NCBI GenBank assembly: GCA_021307315.1
Contig: JAJSPD010000018.1
Span: 558,001-622,000, forward strand
DNA length: 64,000 nucleotides
DNA from: Bisporella sp. PMI_857
Lineage: Eukaryota; Ascomycota; Leotiomycetes; Helotiales; Helotiaceae
Reading direction: 5' to 3'
Each line of letters starts with the position of its first letter. Position 1 is the stretch's first letter. Positions 22,133-35,501 of the stretch are shown piece after piece. A program made the position numbers and the translations under genes. The notes below the pieces were generated by a model that was not told the origin of the DNA, searched no databases, and worked only from the letters and a program-made list of their open reading frames with translations.

Positions 22133-24378
22133 TCCACCCCAACACTTCGTCCTGGTTAGTTTACATGCCAGAGACCAAATCCTAAGGCACACCCGATCAG
22201 GCTCTTTTTGCAAGGAACACCTCTATCGTTACCACAAATAAAATTCTATTTGCAGCGGATATAACCTTTTCTAAGGAAATCTCATCCAAATCCAGCGCGC
22301 AAAAATAACTTAAACCAATCCCAACCACATGAAAATGAAAATAATTATTCATATCACTCTGCATCCTGTGCGCTCATCATTATTTTCTGGTCGTGTTTCT
22401 GCCTCTCCTATTCGCGTTCGGGCCCATCGGCTGAGCCAACAGCCATGAGATGATGGCAGAAACAAGGCTGTTTGACGTTGGCTTAGAAAGTCAAAAACCA
22501 CGAGAACCGTGCCGCGCCGGCGACCCATCCACGCCCAAAAGCCGAGAAGGGCCATCCATCCCGGCCGTTGGCTGCAATCCGGTATGAACTAGCGCCAAAA
22601 GATTCCCTGTCGAACAGTGCGTCCAACCCCATCACGGATTATTGAGTATGATAAGATGGGCACATAACTGGTAGCAGCGTCTCAGAGAGTCAGAGCTCGC
22701 GGCTCGGAGCGTACAAGCACAGCAGCCGTCTTTGTTTTCTACGCATTCATCCAAAATATCCATCTTGCCTTGTGGTGCCAGCGTGCAAATCACAAGTTGA
22801 GGGCCGTGTGATTGATACTCGCGTCGTGACGAGCAGCCTAGAAAATCTACCAGTCCAATCCCCGTCATTGTGCGTAAGATGGCGCCCACCCAGCCACTTT
22901 TTTTTTTCCTTGTCCCCAATTCTAGAGTGAGACATCCCGGGTACCTGCACCTTCTTGTCGGACGATCCAATGGCTTCGTTCAAGCATCACACCCTCTTTG
23001 TGCAAAGACTTCCGCCTCTCCGTCGTTGGATCTTATATATCATATGTCATCTTTCACCCGAAAGTCGTCGACTGTTGAGATGGTACCTGAGCCTCGGTTG
23101 CACGTCTCAAATAAAGAAGAAAACACATGATTTCGAAAGAGTCGCCCAAAGCTCACTCTGGAGCCAGCACCGGAGCAAGAGCCGGAGCCGTTAGCCGAGC
23201 AATCGCTCTGATCCATCATCCATCACACTGGGTCCTGGTGAGTTTTCCTTTTTCGTTCTAGGGGAAGAAGCATCTTGCGGAACCTGCATTCTGCCGCTCC
23301 GAGGTGTGATGATTGGTCTCTAAGCCTTTTGGTTTGATCGCATGGTTGATCCACATTGCTGCATCGCACAGTCTGGACCTATGCACAGTATTGGACGCCT
23401 TGTTGCCTGAGAGGATGAGCCAGAACGGATGCCCAATGAGAAACCAACACATCACGTTATATATCATTACCAAGTTTGAAGTAGACAAAGACAGTTACTT
23501 TATACAGAACTATCTTCTTGTCATTCGTTTGATTGGACCATTAGTAGGTATTTTAAGGTTTCGGCTGCTTTGAGTAACGAGCTATACGTCATATTAGGTT
23601 AAACTTGTCAGACACGGGCTTCTTGAATCAGCTTCACGATTGAGCACGCGATAGGTCGGTAATTCCACTCTTGACGCCGGGGGACGAATGGGCCTAAATG
23701 CTTTTTCTTCTTCAAAAGACTCATGTTTTTGTGGGACCTAGGTTCATAGTGATAGCCTTAGATATCTGGCGTGAGTCGTGAGTAACAGTCAACAGAGTCG
23801 AGACTCCAACCTCCCCAATTTTCTCTCGGGGAACTAACTAAGAATACGTGAAGGGTGGGCTGCGAGCCAAGAAGGAGTGACGTTAGTAAAACCATCATCA
23901 AAGCCATAAACTTACTTCTTGATTCGTGTTTGCTAATTAGCTTTTTATCATCATCCGCCAGGATAATAGCAAGGCGATGCAAAACAATCATCATTTGCTA
24001 TAACTGTGAACTTGCAGATATCATTGCATCGTGAGCATAGTGTACAAGCATGTCTGCATTGAGTTATATCAAAAGAACTCAACTATCTCTGCAGGTAAGC
24101 TAATGAAGTTTAATCATGAATAATCATCCTCCAAAAATGACGTCTGTAATTGTGTATGACTGCAGATTGTTGAGAATAACCTAATGCTGCACCACCAAAT
24201 TGGCAAAACACGGAATTAGTCTAGAGAAACGGCACCCCTAGCATTAGCATGACGTTGAGTAGTGCAGCCAGTAGTCGATTATCGTACTTTTGGCGGGTAG
24301 ATATTGGGACATTAGAGGTTGGGTGATTCTTGCTTTATTTCATGCAGGAACGGCAGACACGACACATGCAGCCCTAAT
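22133..24378. other. 2.2-kb intergenic stretch with no recognisable gene
   Basis: Lies between the transposon and the 3' end of the PNKP gene. Short frames on both strands show no recognisable product. No repeats or RNA-gene signals noticed. Confidence 0.5.
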
Positions 24379-26273
24379 TCAGGTCCAATGTCGAGTCCAA
24401 ATCCGCTGTTCTACCTCGTTTCCATCGAACTACATATGCCAAGTCAGTAAGAACACCTCGCTTGCACGGCAAACTTACCCTAAAGTCAACTTCGATGATA
24501 TCCTTGAATCCTTCAGAAAGTACAGGTTGTTGGTATCGCGATCTAAAGCCATTGAAGGCCAGGGATGGAAGAATAGCCCTCTTTTCAGGGTTCATCTGTG
24601 AAAAGCGTATTAGCTCCCCAGGTATATAGCTCGAAGTCATTTGTTGGCAGCCCGGAGCTGGGGTTACATACGACCGGGTTCAAGGCTCGCACAACATCGT
24701 TATGCTGACATACAGCAGCCTCTGTTGTGAGAAGCACACAGCGTATGGGAACGGAATGCTTCTTTGCAAGATCCACCCATTTACTTCGGACTTCAAGGTC
24801 CGGGTTGGTGTTGTCTAAATATAGTTAACTTTGGACTTGTTTCGCGGTACCCGCCCCATAGGGAGTAGAAGATGGGACAGACCTATTGCGATGGACTTCC
24901 CTTCCTTCAAGTTCTCCGCTGCTACCTTAAGACACCTCTCTCGCTTCTCCGATATCAGTATGTAGTGAAAGTATGAATGAAGACACCCACAGTTTTTAGT
25001 GTATCTTGATTTATACGGATGTATCCAAGAGGCTCTAAGTGTCTTCTATAGAACGTCGACTTTCCCGCACCAGGACTGCCACAAAGTAACACTATTTCTT
25101 GAGTGCTGCGCTTACTGTACACTGTAGCTGAGCCTTTTTGGTCTGTGGTTTAGATTAATGGTCATATTCTTCGTGATTCAAGCATAACGACTAACCTTCC
25201 GCCACAGTAGAGATATATTTTGTCGGCTCAAAAGATTGTACAAACGGCCTAGGAGATTCCATAAGGAAGTACTCTTCGGGTGCATGAAACGTGATACCAA
25301 CGTTGTTGGCAAAGTTCCTATTGACGATGTTTCAGAATGCGAAAAACAGCCACGAGGCATGTACAGCCAGGTAACACACCTATCTGAACATGAGAAGTCC
25401 TTTGCTTTCCCACCACCAGCCTCACGTCCACCTGCGTCCCCGACGAATATCGAGTTGGCAAGATCCAGATCAGCTGGGGCTATATCATAATCATCTAGAA
25501 GCTCAGCCCACATGCCCGTTCTAGGTTTCCTAAATATATCCCTATCCGTTGCAGCGTAGATGCTGATCGGGATGTCAAGCTGATTGAATACCGCAGCTAC
25601 CTTGCTTTTGAATGTGATCAATTTTGTCAGGTGCGCTTTTGGTCCTTTGGTATCTGCTTTCAAAGAGATTCCACCTTGGTTACTGATAACCACAACTCGG
25701 AAGCTGGATGATAATCAACAGTCTGTCTTTCCACAGGAAGATCACGGATGTAACATACCCATCCTCGTAGTATAGCTTCCGTAGAACTCCAGGAACAGAC
25801 GTATGCCACCACTTCCAGTCTTGGGCATCAGATGCGAATTTCTTCCCAGAAGCTGTCTCTACCAAGGTAGAGTCCTGTATTATCGGAGTAAATAGCTGTA
25901 TCATGTGGCCGACTTGGCCTCACTTACAAAATCAAATGCGGCAATCTTCCTCCTCTTCTCCTCCTTATCATCTGCCGGGCGGTCTGTAGGCACATACTTT
26001 CCAACTAATAAAGTGCGCGGCGATTCTTCATCGGGTCCCCGTTCCTGCCATGTGATCTTCTCTGGAGGCTTTTGGGATGTTTTCGTGAAAAATGATGCAA
26101 CGGCATGCTCTGTACACGGAATTCAGAAGTCAGAATGTAGAGTGGTCGCATACAATGAGCGACGATATAGACTTACGGGTGGTCGTTGATTGAACCTTTT
26201 GGCGTAGTGGAGGCGGGGAGATTGAACCGCCTACGAACTTACGTTTATTCGGGTTCGAGGACGGGCTGGGCAT
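24379..26273 (-). CDS. PNK1: Bifunctional polynucleotide kinase 3'-phosphatase (PNKP/Pnk1)
   Basis: Ten exons: 26273-26177, 26109-25928, 25874-25759, 25703-25380, 25317-25196, 25142-24991, 24946-24883, 24814-24672, 24595-24479 and 24429-24379. They give 455 residues in phase. The phosphatase half starts at IAAFDFDSTL (residues about 89-98; the DxD nucleophile pair) and continues VVVISNQGGIS, PISIYAATDRDIFRKPRTGMW and SIFVGDAGGR. The kinase half has the P-loop GSPGAGKST at residues 209-217, then GYIRINQDTLKT, GKSIAIDNTNPD and NPEKRAILPSLAF. It ends EQRIWTRHWT. The enzyme cleans DNA strand breaks by removing 3'-phosphate and adding 5'-phosphate. A short basic N-terminus (PNKRKFVGG) may be a nuclear signal. 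There is no FHA domain, as in other fungal members. Confidence 0.92.
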
Positions 26274-26458
26274 TTTGCAGAGGCAAAGATAGCGTGCTCC
26301 TAGGCGCCTGTACGGTAGAATGGATGCCAGCTTTGATATAGAAAGTAAAAGCACTATTGTGGTGGTGACTGTAGATTTGATTTATAAGAGGCGAGGCGGC
26401 TGTCCGAAATTCCTAGACAGGTTGCCATCCCGCTGGACGCGACAGACTGACACGCAAT

Positions 26459-26464
26459 CACGTG
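26459..26464. promoter_or_regulatory. CACGTG site upstream of PNKP gene
   Basis: CACGTG in the context AATCACGTGTCA, 186 bp before the PNKP start. Putative bHLH (Cbf1-type) site; function inferred only. Confidence 0.3.
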
Positions 26465-29400
26465 TCAACTCAAAAACTGGAGCTCTTGGTCCAAAGTCTT
26501 TGTCCTCTCCTTATCTCACAGCCCATAAGTTGATGTACTGTCTCCAGGAAATATACTAGAATCAATTCCTATTTGTAAATTAATGGCGCTTCACATCTGC
26601 GACCAATTGGTTATACAACCCACATAAAATTGTGATCATTCTACAAACCAGATCTCCAAAATAAGTGATTTACTATCTCAAGGTACCCTTCCGGCACAAA
26701 TCAAGAGAAAATTGGTTTCGTTACTGTATCATATCTTATGTGATAACATGCATACAGACCCTGTGTCTATCAACGGGTCGGAACTTAATAGCTTTGCCAA
26801 CGTACCAAGGCTTGAATCCTCACGAACTGCTCTGTTCATATCTAAGCTAGCATAAAGTCACTCAACTCGGTATAGGTGAACAGGGATGAATAGTTATCGG
26901 CGATATATCAAGGCACTTTAAGAGTTTGAGTGACTCGGTGCACTTGAGTTGCAGAGAAAAATATGGCATTTGATTGTCAAAGAGATTGACCTGGTTGCTC
27001 TTGTTCTAGGAGAGGACTCTCGAGTTGGATCCTTACATGACGACGTGACGTATTTAATGACTTGAGTTACTCTAATGGGTTGGGGGAATAATACAAGTAA
27101 CCTGACACCTAATGGAGAGTAAAAGCAAGATATCGAAGATGCAGTATGTCCAATTGCCAAAGCACTTCGAGGCAACTATATAATACCTCGTGAATCCTCT
27201 TCACCTCTCCCTCTCCCATCCTTTTAATAGCCACAGGCTACAGCCCATGCCAAGTAGAACATACCATCCCCTCGCTTCTCTCTCCTTTCATCTCAGCGAC
27301 CAAAAGCCCCAAGAATCTACTCCCTGAGTCTTCTTATCTATTTGAAAGGCTTCAATTTCGCTCATGATCACCTCGTAGTGGTTGACAGATACATGCAAAG
27401 AACTGTGAAGATGACTTCTTTCATGTTGCCCCGCGTTCGGTCGATTTTTGTTCAAAGTCTAGTATGAAACGAGACCCGAGCATGATGCATATGTATTTAG
27501 CCATGGGGCTTCTTGAGGATGTTCCGAAGAGTCGCCTGCATAATCTCCTGCAATGAATCTTGAGGCCGCAGAGGAGGACTTCTCCCAAAGTAATTCGGAA
27601 GCTGGGAGAATAAGTTTGAGAACAGTACTCTTATCTTGAACACCTTCAAAGCAAGAAATAATGAAGACTTTTTGGAAAGCGTTCAAGAGACTTGCCAGCT
27701 TCCCCTCCTTGCCGGAAACGGAATATTTGGTGTTCAGGCAGGAGCTTTGACAACTTCCGCAATAACCGCAGTGTGTTCATCATCATGGAGAATAAATCTC
27801 ACTCAGATACATTCTTCAGCTCCATCTAAGTATATAAAACAGTCGACGACTTTCCGTTTCTAGTATTGTGTGTATGGTCTATCTGTGATGTTGAAACTCC
27901 GAAGAAACTGACATGAGTCCATATAAACATACACGAAGTGTAAGAAACAATGTATCTTTCTTTGCTCGAGATTATAAACAGGGCCGTGGCAGTAAGCCGA
28001 ACTATAAAAGTTGCTTTTTCCAGATACATGTTTATACAAGTGTACAAAACTATAAGAACTCAAGCAGTTAGCTTCAACTCGAAATTTTATCTGAAGGTGA
28101 GTTACTTGTGATCGAATTTAAGGCAATGAGGTGGCCATCCATGGACATGGCCTGGTTGGGATACTATATACAGATTCGCGTAATCTTTCCGTTTCCACAC
28201 TTAACTCTACATAACGAGATAAATGATGTCCAGCTAGATATAACTCTTAAGAGTGAACGGGAAAGCAGAAAGAATAATGTGACGCTTTGCTACAAAGATT
28301 CAATTGTGGGCTGCGTTATTCCAAGTCTAAGGCAATTCGAGACAATCTCGACCTCACCGTTCTTGGGACAAAAACGAGAGACAATACAGAAATATTAGCC
28401 AAAAATTCAATTCCAGAATGTTAGTTCTGGTCTACTCACTATTATTTCTTCATTTTTTAAATTTGATTCAGTATTCTATGCGCCAGCATTCCTGACAATG
28501 TTCGATCCGGTATGACTCACAACCTCAAATTTGGAGGTTGAGATATCAAAAATAACGAAAAATATATATAAGTCAGGCATTGAAATTGGTGAGTTAAGAC
28601 TCTATAGTGCAGTGAAATCGCAAGCTCCATTGTAGTATTCAAATATGGAGTCGAATAATAAAGCGAATACTTCATTTCCAGTTAAAGCGCTCCTCTCTCT
28701 TAGGCATCGCTGCTTATAAATGGAATACAAAAGTGTGATCTTAACTAATGCTTGTGCTATGAAGACTTGATGTTACCTTATTATACTTCAATTTAAATTT
28801 TATTTAAATGCCAAGTATATGGGCGGATTCGCAAGGAATATATCACAATAGATCATGGTTTCCATACTTTAATGTACAATCTCAGCTCATCGAAGACCAC
28901 ATTTATAATCTAAGATAACACGAATTTAAGCTTGATTGAAGGCTAATGCTGGCCGCCCAAATAGAGATACTTGAATGGTAATGTGCTGTTACTCCAAAAT
29001 CCAATACATACAGTGAGTGTTCCGGAATCCTCTTTTCTCAACAGGTCGAGGTGTAAACGAGAATTGCTTTCGAGCAGTAGTTATAACCCAAAAAATAACG
29101 CTGCCATACCATGATTTATCCTTTATTAGCTGAACGCAAACTATATAAATAAAGGGTGGAATAATAAGCATTATATCCCATTACTCCTGCTGCAAGCGTG
29201 AAATGAAAGGTATGAGAAAGAGCATGGGATAATTCTTTGAATACCTCGTTTCGCAATCAAAAGTCATTAATGTTGCTTGCTCGCCCGAGCACACTTATTG
29301 CAACACAAAATTATTTTAGACAGGGAACCATCTTCTGAATTCACAACGGAGATAACGTATCTTCAAATCAAGCTGTATAAATGGCATAATTGTATCCTGA

Positions 29401-30655
29401 CTCGAGCGTGGGTACACTGGAAACAGGACAAACTCTGCCCACCTTGATGAACCAGCATACGCGAAAACACATTCATTTTTCAAGCTACTAGAATAACCAA
29501 ATTGACCATCGGCACCACTGTTAGCTCTCACTATTTCTGACACAATGGGACGGATTCAATTTGTGGCGTGGAGAAATCATGTGAGCAAGAGGTACACCAG
29601 ATTTTTTGGCATCGGCGCACATTGGACCAGGATAAGCTAATATAGCTTCTTATTATCCCAAATTGGAAGCCCAGATGCTTTGCGACGAGCAGGGATTATG
29701 AATATGGCCAGCTCTATACTTCGGGTCAAGGCTTAACCTTTGTCTGGCCATCGCCGCAATTTGCAGTCTAGCAGTAACACAAGCACACGTGATCATTGTA
29801 CGATTGGGTAAACTGCGCCTTATGGAGCAGAGTGCATGAAACTCAGCAAGCAGGTGATGTGTGCTTGGTTGGCTTCAGCTTGACCTGAGCATTTAAGTAA
29901 CAAAATTCAATCCTCATGACCTTGTACCGTGACCTGTGGCCGTAGAAGGGGAGTCCCCCGCCTTCTGGATGATTCTGATATGCGGTTAGGTAATTCATGA
30001 GGGAGAATTTACGCCTTCGGCTGGGTCGACATCTTCAGGGAGATCATACCGCAGTAAAAATAGAGAATGCGGGGAAAGCGTCAGGAACGAGCTCTGGCCC
30101 TGATGCCCTAAAGAAAAGTGGCGACTGTGAGAGGAAGAGTTTCAAAGACGAGCAGAGGCGGCAAAGGGGACAGAGAGTACATGTACTGTACGTATACATC
30201 TGCTAGAACATTACTTATTGTCTCTATGTCGTGAGGGCAAAACAATTGATTGCTCAGTGAGGTGAAAATATTTCTCATAAAAATCCATCAAAGAAATGAT
30301 GCTTTGTAAAAAAGAAAAAATCTCTTTAATGCTAGTGTTGCGGGTGTGGAGAAATGAGGTAGTTGAGTCCCTACTGACCACTTTTCATCCTGGTGCTTGC
30401 CCAGACAGTCGCTTTGTGGCCCTGAAATCACTAACGATCAGAATTTTCACTGGCTCAGCTGGGCATTCGGGGTCGTAGGTCTAGTTAGTATAGTATGGTA
30501 CGGGTGCGGCAGTGTTGGAGTGCGCCATTACTTTCTCCAATTTCATGACATGTTTTGCCGGCCAGGTCTAGGTCGTCAATTGTGTGCTGCTCGGTCCTGG
30601 TTGCGGACTGACTTCATTCTTTAATTGGGAAACAGGGTATGTTTCTGAGATGAGG

Positions 30656-30677
30656 TTTGTTTGTTTGTTTGTTTGTC
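30656..30677 (+). repeat. (GTTT)n microsatellite
   Basis: About five GTTT units, then an imperfect GTCTGTTGTTT. Simple sequence in a gene-free stretch. Confidence 0.75.
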
Positions 30678-31463
30678 TGTTGTTTATGGTTAGGAGTTAC
30701 TGCTATTGCCCCTCGCTCATTTCCCAATTATTCACTTGAAATGCGGTGAGAGATGAATTGCAATATAGGAAGCTGACGAGGTGGCGGCGGGAGGATGGTG
30801 ACATTGTTGCCCAGCGCCAGGTTCCTTCATCTCACGCGTGCATTATGTGTGATTGCAAAAGCGATGCCCTCGTGCAACCTCTCATCTTGGATAATTCGTC
30901 TTGTACTCATCAAAATGGATTGCGACTCGCCCCCAGCTTAGTTATGAAGGGGTAACTGTAATTGCGTGGATTGGTTCGCTTAGGTTTTATAGCGTAATGA
31001 GAGACTAAGAGAGTTCGCTTTGGGCTGCTCGTGATCAGAATGTTGCCGTTAACTGCAAAGTGCCAAACATCATGAAATCTGAGATGAAAATTTGCCCATC
31101 AAGGCTGACCATACCATGAACCATTGAACAATGCCATGACACAAAGAAAAAAAAAACAATATCCACTCGTCAACCGCTTACACCGAGCGGCAAGGAGGGG
31201 GCGTGAAGGTAGGTAGCTTTGGTATATTAAGGGTAGGCGCTGCTCCTTTTCTTTTGACTGAATCATCTGTATCAAAATATCCCATCAAACTTTGAAGACT
31301 GGTGCTGTTTGTCTGTACCTCATCAAATCGCCTAATAAACCACCTCATCGCGACACTTCAATCTACTTTAGTTTCACAGAAAAGGACACCAAGTCTTTCA
31401 CAAAACCCAAACCCGCCTTCTATACTTCACATCTGCACTCTCACTTAACACAACACCTCCAAA

Positions 31464-31874
31464 ATGGTTTACCGAGTCACCGAGCCACACCCTAACGTTC
31501 AACAAAACATGTACACCCACTCCGGCCGCGGCGGCGCAGGCAACACCTTCAAAGCCCCCAAGACCACCCACGGCCCCTCAGCTCACGGCCCAGCCTCGCT
31601 CTTCGGCAGCTACCTCCCGCAAACCAGCTCCAAGTTCAGCAGCGGCCGCGGCGGAGCTGGCAACATCCACCCCTCGTCCGAGAAAGCAACCTTCAGCTTC
31701 GACGATGAGCTCGAGAGACAAGCCACGCGCGATAAGAAGCTCAAGGAGGGCGCCGTCTACCATGTGGGACGAGGAGGAGCAGGCAACTGGACCGTTGCCC
31801 AGCCAAAGAGCAGCAGGAAGGACTCGAGCTCCAGCACCGAAAGCGACCGAAGCGGTTTCTTCAGCCGTCACTAG
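31464..31874 (+). CDS. Small GRGGAGN-repeat protein (DUF3602 family)
   Basis: A single exon encodes 136 residues. The motif GRGGAGN occurs three times (near residues 22, 61 and 102), spaced about 40 apart, each preceded by a short polar stretch (THSGRGGAGNTF, SSGRGGAGNIH, HVGRGGAGNWT). This is the defining feature of the fungal DUF3602 family, small proteins of unknown function, many of them abundantly expressed. The remainder is hydrophilic and Ser-rich, ending SSSSTESDRSGFFSRH. There are no signal peptide, membrane segments or cysteines. The gene is clearly GC-richer than its flanks and has a pyrimidine-rich leader (31250-31460), which suggests strong expression. The start is the first ATG in frame and matches the family's short N-terminus. 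Confidence 0.85.
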   Translation: MVYRVTEPHPNVQQNMYTHSGRGGAGNTFKAPKTTHGPSAHGPASLFGSYLPQTSSKFSSGRGGAGNIHPSSEKATFSFDDELERQATRDKKLKEGAVYHVGRGGAGNWTVAQPKSSRKDSSSSTESDRSGFFSRH

Positions 31875-34187
31875 ATGCTTCCACTTCATGTCACAACATC
31901 TTTACCTTTGCACGGCGCACTTTTCTGGGTTGGCAGGCATTCACAGGAGTTGATTGCATTCTTTTTGTTTTCTCATATGGGTAGAAAGCCAACGATGTTT
32001 TGATGATGTTTTCATAGCGGAGCGGGGAAAATGGGCAAAAAAGTGTATTGGGACCTCAAGACCGAACTGCTGGCAGACTCAGTTTCTTGTCTTGGTGATT
32101 TTTACGGAATCGGCCTCGTTGCATTTGAGCGACGTTATGCTGCGATGGATATACCCCAAGCTTTTAGCACGGCGTTTGGTTGTTCCTATGACTTCCGCAT
32201 TTTGGCATTGGAATTGCGATGGATTTGGTGGTGGATGGACGATGTATCTATTAATGAACTCTTGACCACCATTTTCTCTCTTTTACTCAATGATCCCCGC
32301 GTTCGTGTGTATATCTTCCACCACCTCCAAATGTACCTAAGATTTGTGTGACATGGCAAAATGGTGCAATAACCGCACCATCTCAGGGGCAGGTAACACC
32401 ATCTTCCCCTCCCATGCTCCCGAGGAGAATTTTTATCCTGTAGCTCATGCACAATGTGTCAAAACCCCTTAGCGCCGAGACACGATGCCGTAATGGATGG
32501 CCTCCTTGTGTTTCCCCAGAATATCACCCCGCAAAGTAGCAGCCTGGAGGATGGACGGCCTACACTAGTCACGGACCGGCCGAGCATCGCCTTCACCATC
32601 TTCAGACACCTGTTGGTATTAGAGGCTCTTATTGGTTTGCTTTGAACCGACATTTGTGAGGTCGTGAAGAGGCGTGGGTTGATGAGTATAAACCCAATAT
32701 TCACAGAGAGTGTTTATCAAATGTAAAAGAAATAACTATATATAATGCAGTGCAATTCTTGCATCTCGTATCTGCTTCAAGGCCAACGTCATGTTCTAGC
32801 TTCTCGAGCGAATGAGCTAAACCCGACAAATCTATCAGAATGCAACGCTCTTGTGCCTTATGCCCGAATACTTGCTCTCAACACCCAGCTCCTTACTCTC
32901 ACCCGTCTCCCCACCAACATCTACTCTCCTCTCAGCATCTATCCTCCTCCCCGCCTCCTCAAAACCATCCTTTACCACCAAATCCATCACCAACCACACC
33001 TCTTCACCCCTACCCTTGAACCGAACGCTTCCTTTCACAGCATCCAACCTGACATCAACAGCCAGCCCATCCATCAGCCTTCCATTAAAGCTTCCCTAAA
33101 CGTCACCGATCAGCACACGACATCCAGGACAGTCGCTAGAAAACACGAAAACCCACCAGCGCGATCCCCAACACCGACACCTCCACCGTGAAGGACGGTG
33201 AAGAGCGGTACACTGCCTCGGAACAGGTAAGTGGGCCATATGAACAAGAAATCGGGACCGCGCTGGGCGGGAGCGAAAGAGACGGACGGGTATCCTCTGG
33301 GTGCGGGGTTTGGCTGACGAGATACGCATTGGGGACGGAGGCCGAGGTGGTGATCGATATACGGACGCCTAAATATCGCAAGTTAGAAAAGAATAGGGAG
33401 AGGGGAACGAAGGAGGTAGAGGCGCGGGAATATACCCGAGAATGTCTTTGGGAAGCTGGACATAGCTGTCTGTGATGATGTTCTGACCTAGGTTTTTAAA
33501 GGCTCTTGTCGACTAGTAGCCAAACAACCTTTCCTTGGGTTATATACATGCAATGTTGAGGCCGAGGAAGTTTCATAGACCTGGGTGATTTGAGGGTGGT
33601 AGTCATTTGCAAAGTCTATTTGCAAGACATCATTCGATGTCACACAGGAACACAGCACGCCTTCGAGTCGAAACTCAATCTAGGAGATGGTGTCGCATAT
33701 CTACCTACCAGAAGGTGTGTAGATAATAGGTCTGGCAAGCACCGTGTTCAGAGCACTTCCTTATAGAGACGATGGGGGAAAGCACTTGAACAGTAAAAGG
33801 CTGTGTAACCGGGTATCATTGATCGAGGTCTTCTGCAACTTAGAGTCTTCCCACAAACACTAGCATTGCTCCTATCCTCAACACACCCTCATTACGTGTA
33901 GTACCTTTCTCTAGATGTCATACATAGAGGCGACTCCATTTCGCCACGCCAAGTCCATCAACCGTATGTCTGTAATGTGAAGCCGTGATCCTTAGAAACG
34001 CCTAGAATGCTTCCTGCAGAAGACGCTCCATGGTTGTTGCTCAAAAAGGTAATAAAGTAGTACAAAGCACCCGTGATCCTCTCACACAAAGCACCAGCGT
34101 ATCATCTGCGGAGACTGAAGCCGACTGCCTTGAACTTTGTGAAAGCACAATAGGTAGAAGAGAACAAATCAAAGCAAAATTCTAAAG
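31875..34187. other. 2.3-kb intergenic stretch with one unassigned open island
   Basis: 3' flanks of the DUF3602 gene and of ARP1. Apart from the GC-richer island at about 32835-33475 (listed separately) I see nothing coding. Confidence 0.5.
32835..33475 (-). other. GC-richer island with overlapping open frames, possible unrecognised gene
   Basis: This stretch is visibly richer in G and C than its surroundings and is open in several frames on both strands. On the minus strand, 33074-32835 could encode a charged, protein-like segment (RGEEVWLVMDLVVKDGFEEA, then GRRIDAERRVDVGG). A second minus-strand frame covers 33381-33136 (SITTSASVPNAYL, SFTVEVSVLGIALVGF). I could not join them with convincing splice sites, and neither matches a family I know. 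A plus-strand frame (32745-33191) is rich in Pro, His and Thr and looks like an antisense reading. It may be a small lineage-specific gene or non-coding. Confidence 0.25.
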
Positions 34188-35501
34188 TTATGTAAACTTC
34201 GTGTGAATGATGTCTGGGTTCTCATGCCAGTCATCGATACTGACCCACATCTGTGTTTCATTAGACAAATGTGTCATACTAGAGGCCATATCATAGAGAA
34301 CACATACCTTCCTAAACGTGCTCAACCCCGCCAGAATGCTCCCTCCAATCCAAGTAGAGTACTTCCTTTCAGGTGGCGCAAAGATCTTGATTCTCATATC
34401 TTTCACAGCCAGTCTCTGTACCTCATGTAGTAGACGGTCGCCAAATCCCTTTGTTAAAGTGCTCCCGCCAGATAAGACAATGTTTCCGAAGAGCGATTTT
34501 CGGAGGTCGAGGTCTGTACGGTTGATAGCATCAACTACGATTTGATGTATGCCTGGATACTCAAGACCGATAATCTCGGGATCAAAGAGAATCTCAGGCG
34601 CCCTAAAGCGCTCGGCTCCAACCTGTTTGGATGTTAATTTGATCCAACAAACATAGCCTCCAAACTTACCTTTATCTTGTTGCCATCAGGTAATACATAC
34701 TCCACAATCTTGCCATCTCCAATCTTGGCCTGCGCCCATTCCTTTTCTTCTTGCTTAGGATTGGCAGCAACATAGCTCACCTTTTCCTTGATCATTCGCA
34801 CAACCTCTTTTTCTGCGCTTGTGTGGAAGACATAGCCTGATTTCCGTAATAAAAGCTGCATGTATTCTGTAACATCTCGGCCAGCAACATCAATCCTTCG
34901 TATCGAGCTAGGCATTGCAAATCCCTCATAAACAGGCACGGCATGTGACACACCATCTCCAGCGTCAAGTACTATTCCTGTCGTCCGACCAGATGCGTAT
35001 AGTGAGAGGACAGCTTGTATCGAGGTGTATAAGGCTGGTACATTGAAGGTTTCGAACAAAATTTGGGCGGCAGTATCTCGATTGCTTCTAGGATTGAGAG
35101 GTGGTTCTGTCAATAATACAGGGTGCTAGAGTCATAATCATTAGCAGAATTCTCTTATGTAGCACTTGCCGGCAGTGTAGCATGCTCTAACGTACTTCTT
35201 CGCTCAAGGTTTTCAAGCCTTCCCCATATACCCACTCCCATATTCTCTCCATATCATCCCAATCTGTGACAATTCCATGCTCTAGCGGATATTTGATCTT
35301 TAAAAGACCTCTAAGATCCTGGGCCCTTTGCCCGATAAATACATCTCCTTCCAAAGCACCTGCCAGTACTCGGAGGTGCTTCGGCCGCCCGACAAACGAA
35401 GGGAAGTAACATTTTGGGAGATCTTCTCCTGCGAATCCAGCACGTATGGTTCCAGACCCGTTATCCAGAACTATCGGGGCGTTATGAAGAGACTCTGTCA
35501 T
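34188..35501 (-). CDS. ARP1: Actin-related protein Arp1 (centractin, dynactin complex)
   Basis: Exons 35501-35196, 35125-34670, 34622-34308 and 34250-34188 give 379 residues, the usual length. The actin fold is visible throughout: [17 protein letters not shown] (phosphate loop 1), [49 protein letters not shown] (phosphate loop 2), then [32 protein letters not shown] and the C-terminal [12 protein letters not shown]. Arp1 rather than actin is indicated by [20 protein letters not shown] and the [17 protein letters not shown] ending, as in Neurospora ro-4. Arp1 forms the short filament of dynactin, the cofactor for dynein-driven nuclear and vesicle movement in hyphae. All three introns are 47-70 nt with standard ends. 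Confidence 0.95.

Larger units (their letters stand above)
26274..31463. other. 5.2-kb gene-poor, AT-rich region
   Basis: Holds the promoter of the PNKP gene at its left end (CACGTG at 26459-26464) and that of the DUF3602 gene at its right end. Between about 27.0 and 30.6 kb no frame exceeds about 100 codons and none shows a known domain. A (GTTT)n microsatellite lies at about 30656-30677. The sequence from 27.8 to 29.3 kb is especially AT-rich. No transposon ends or rRNA/tRNA were recognised. Confidence 0.5.

Noticed and set aside
30623..30729. 10-bp inverted repeat AATTGGGAAA / TTTCCCAATT as transposon ends
   Set aside because: Too short, no target duplication, no coding sequence between.
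26274..31463. Centromere-like or relic-transposon interpretation of the AT-rich gene desert
   Set aside because: Only 5 kb long, ordinary genes on both sides, and no repeat structure or transposase remnant seen.
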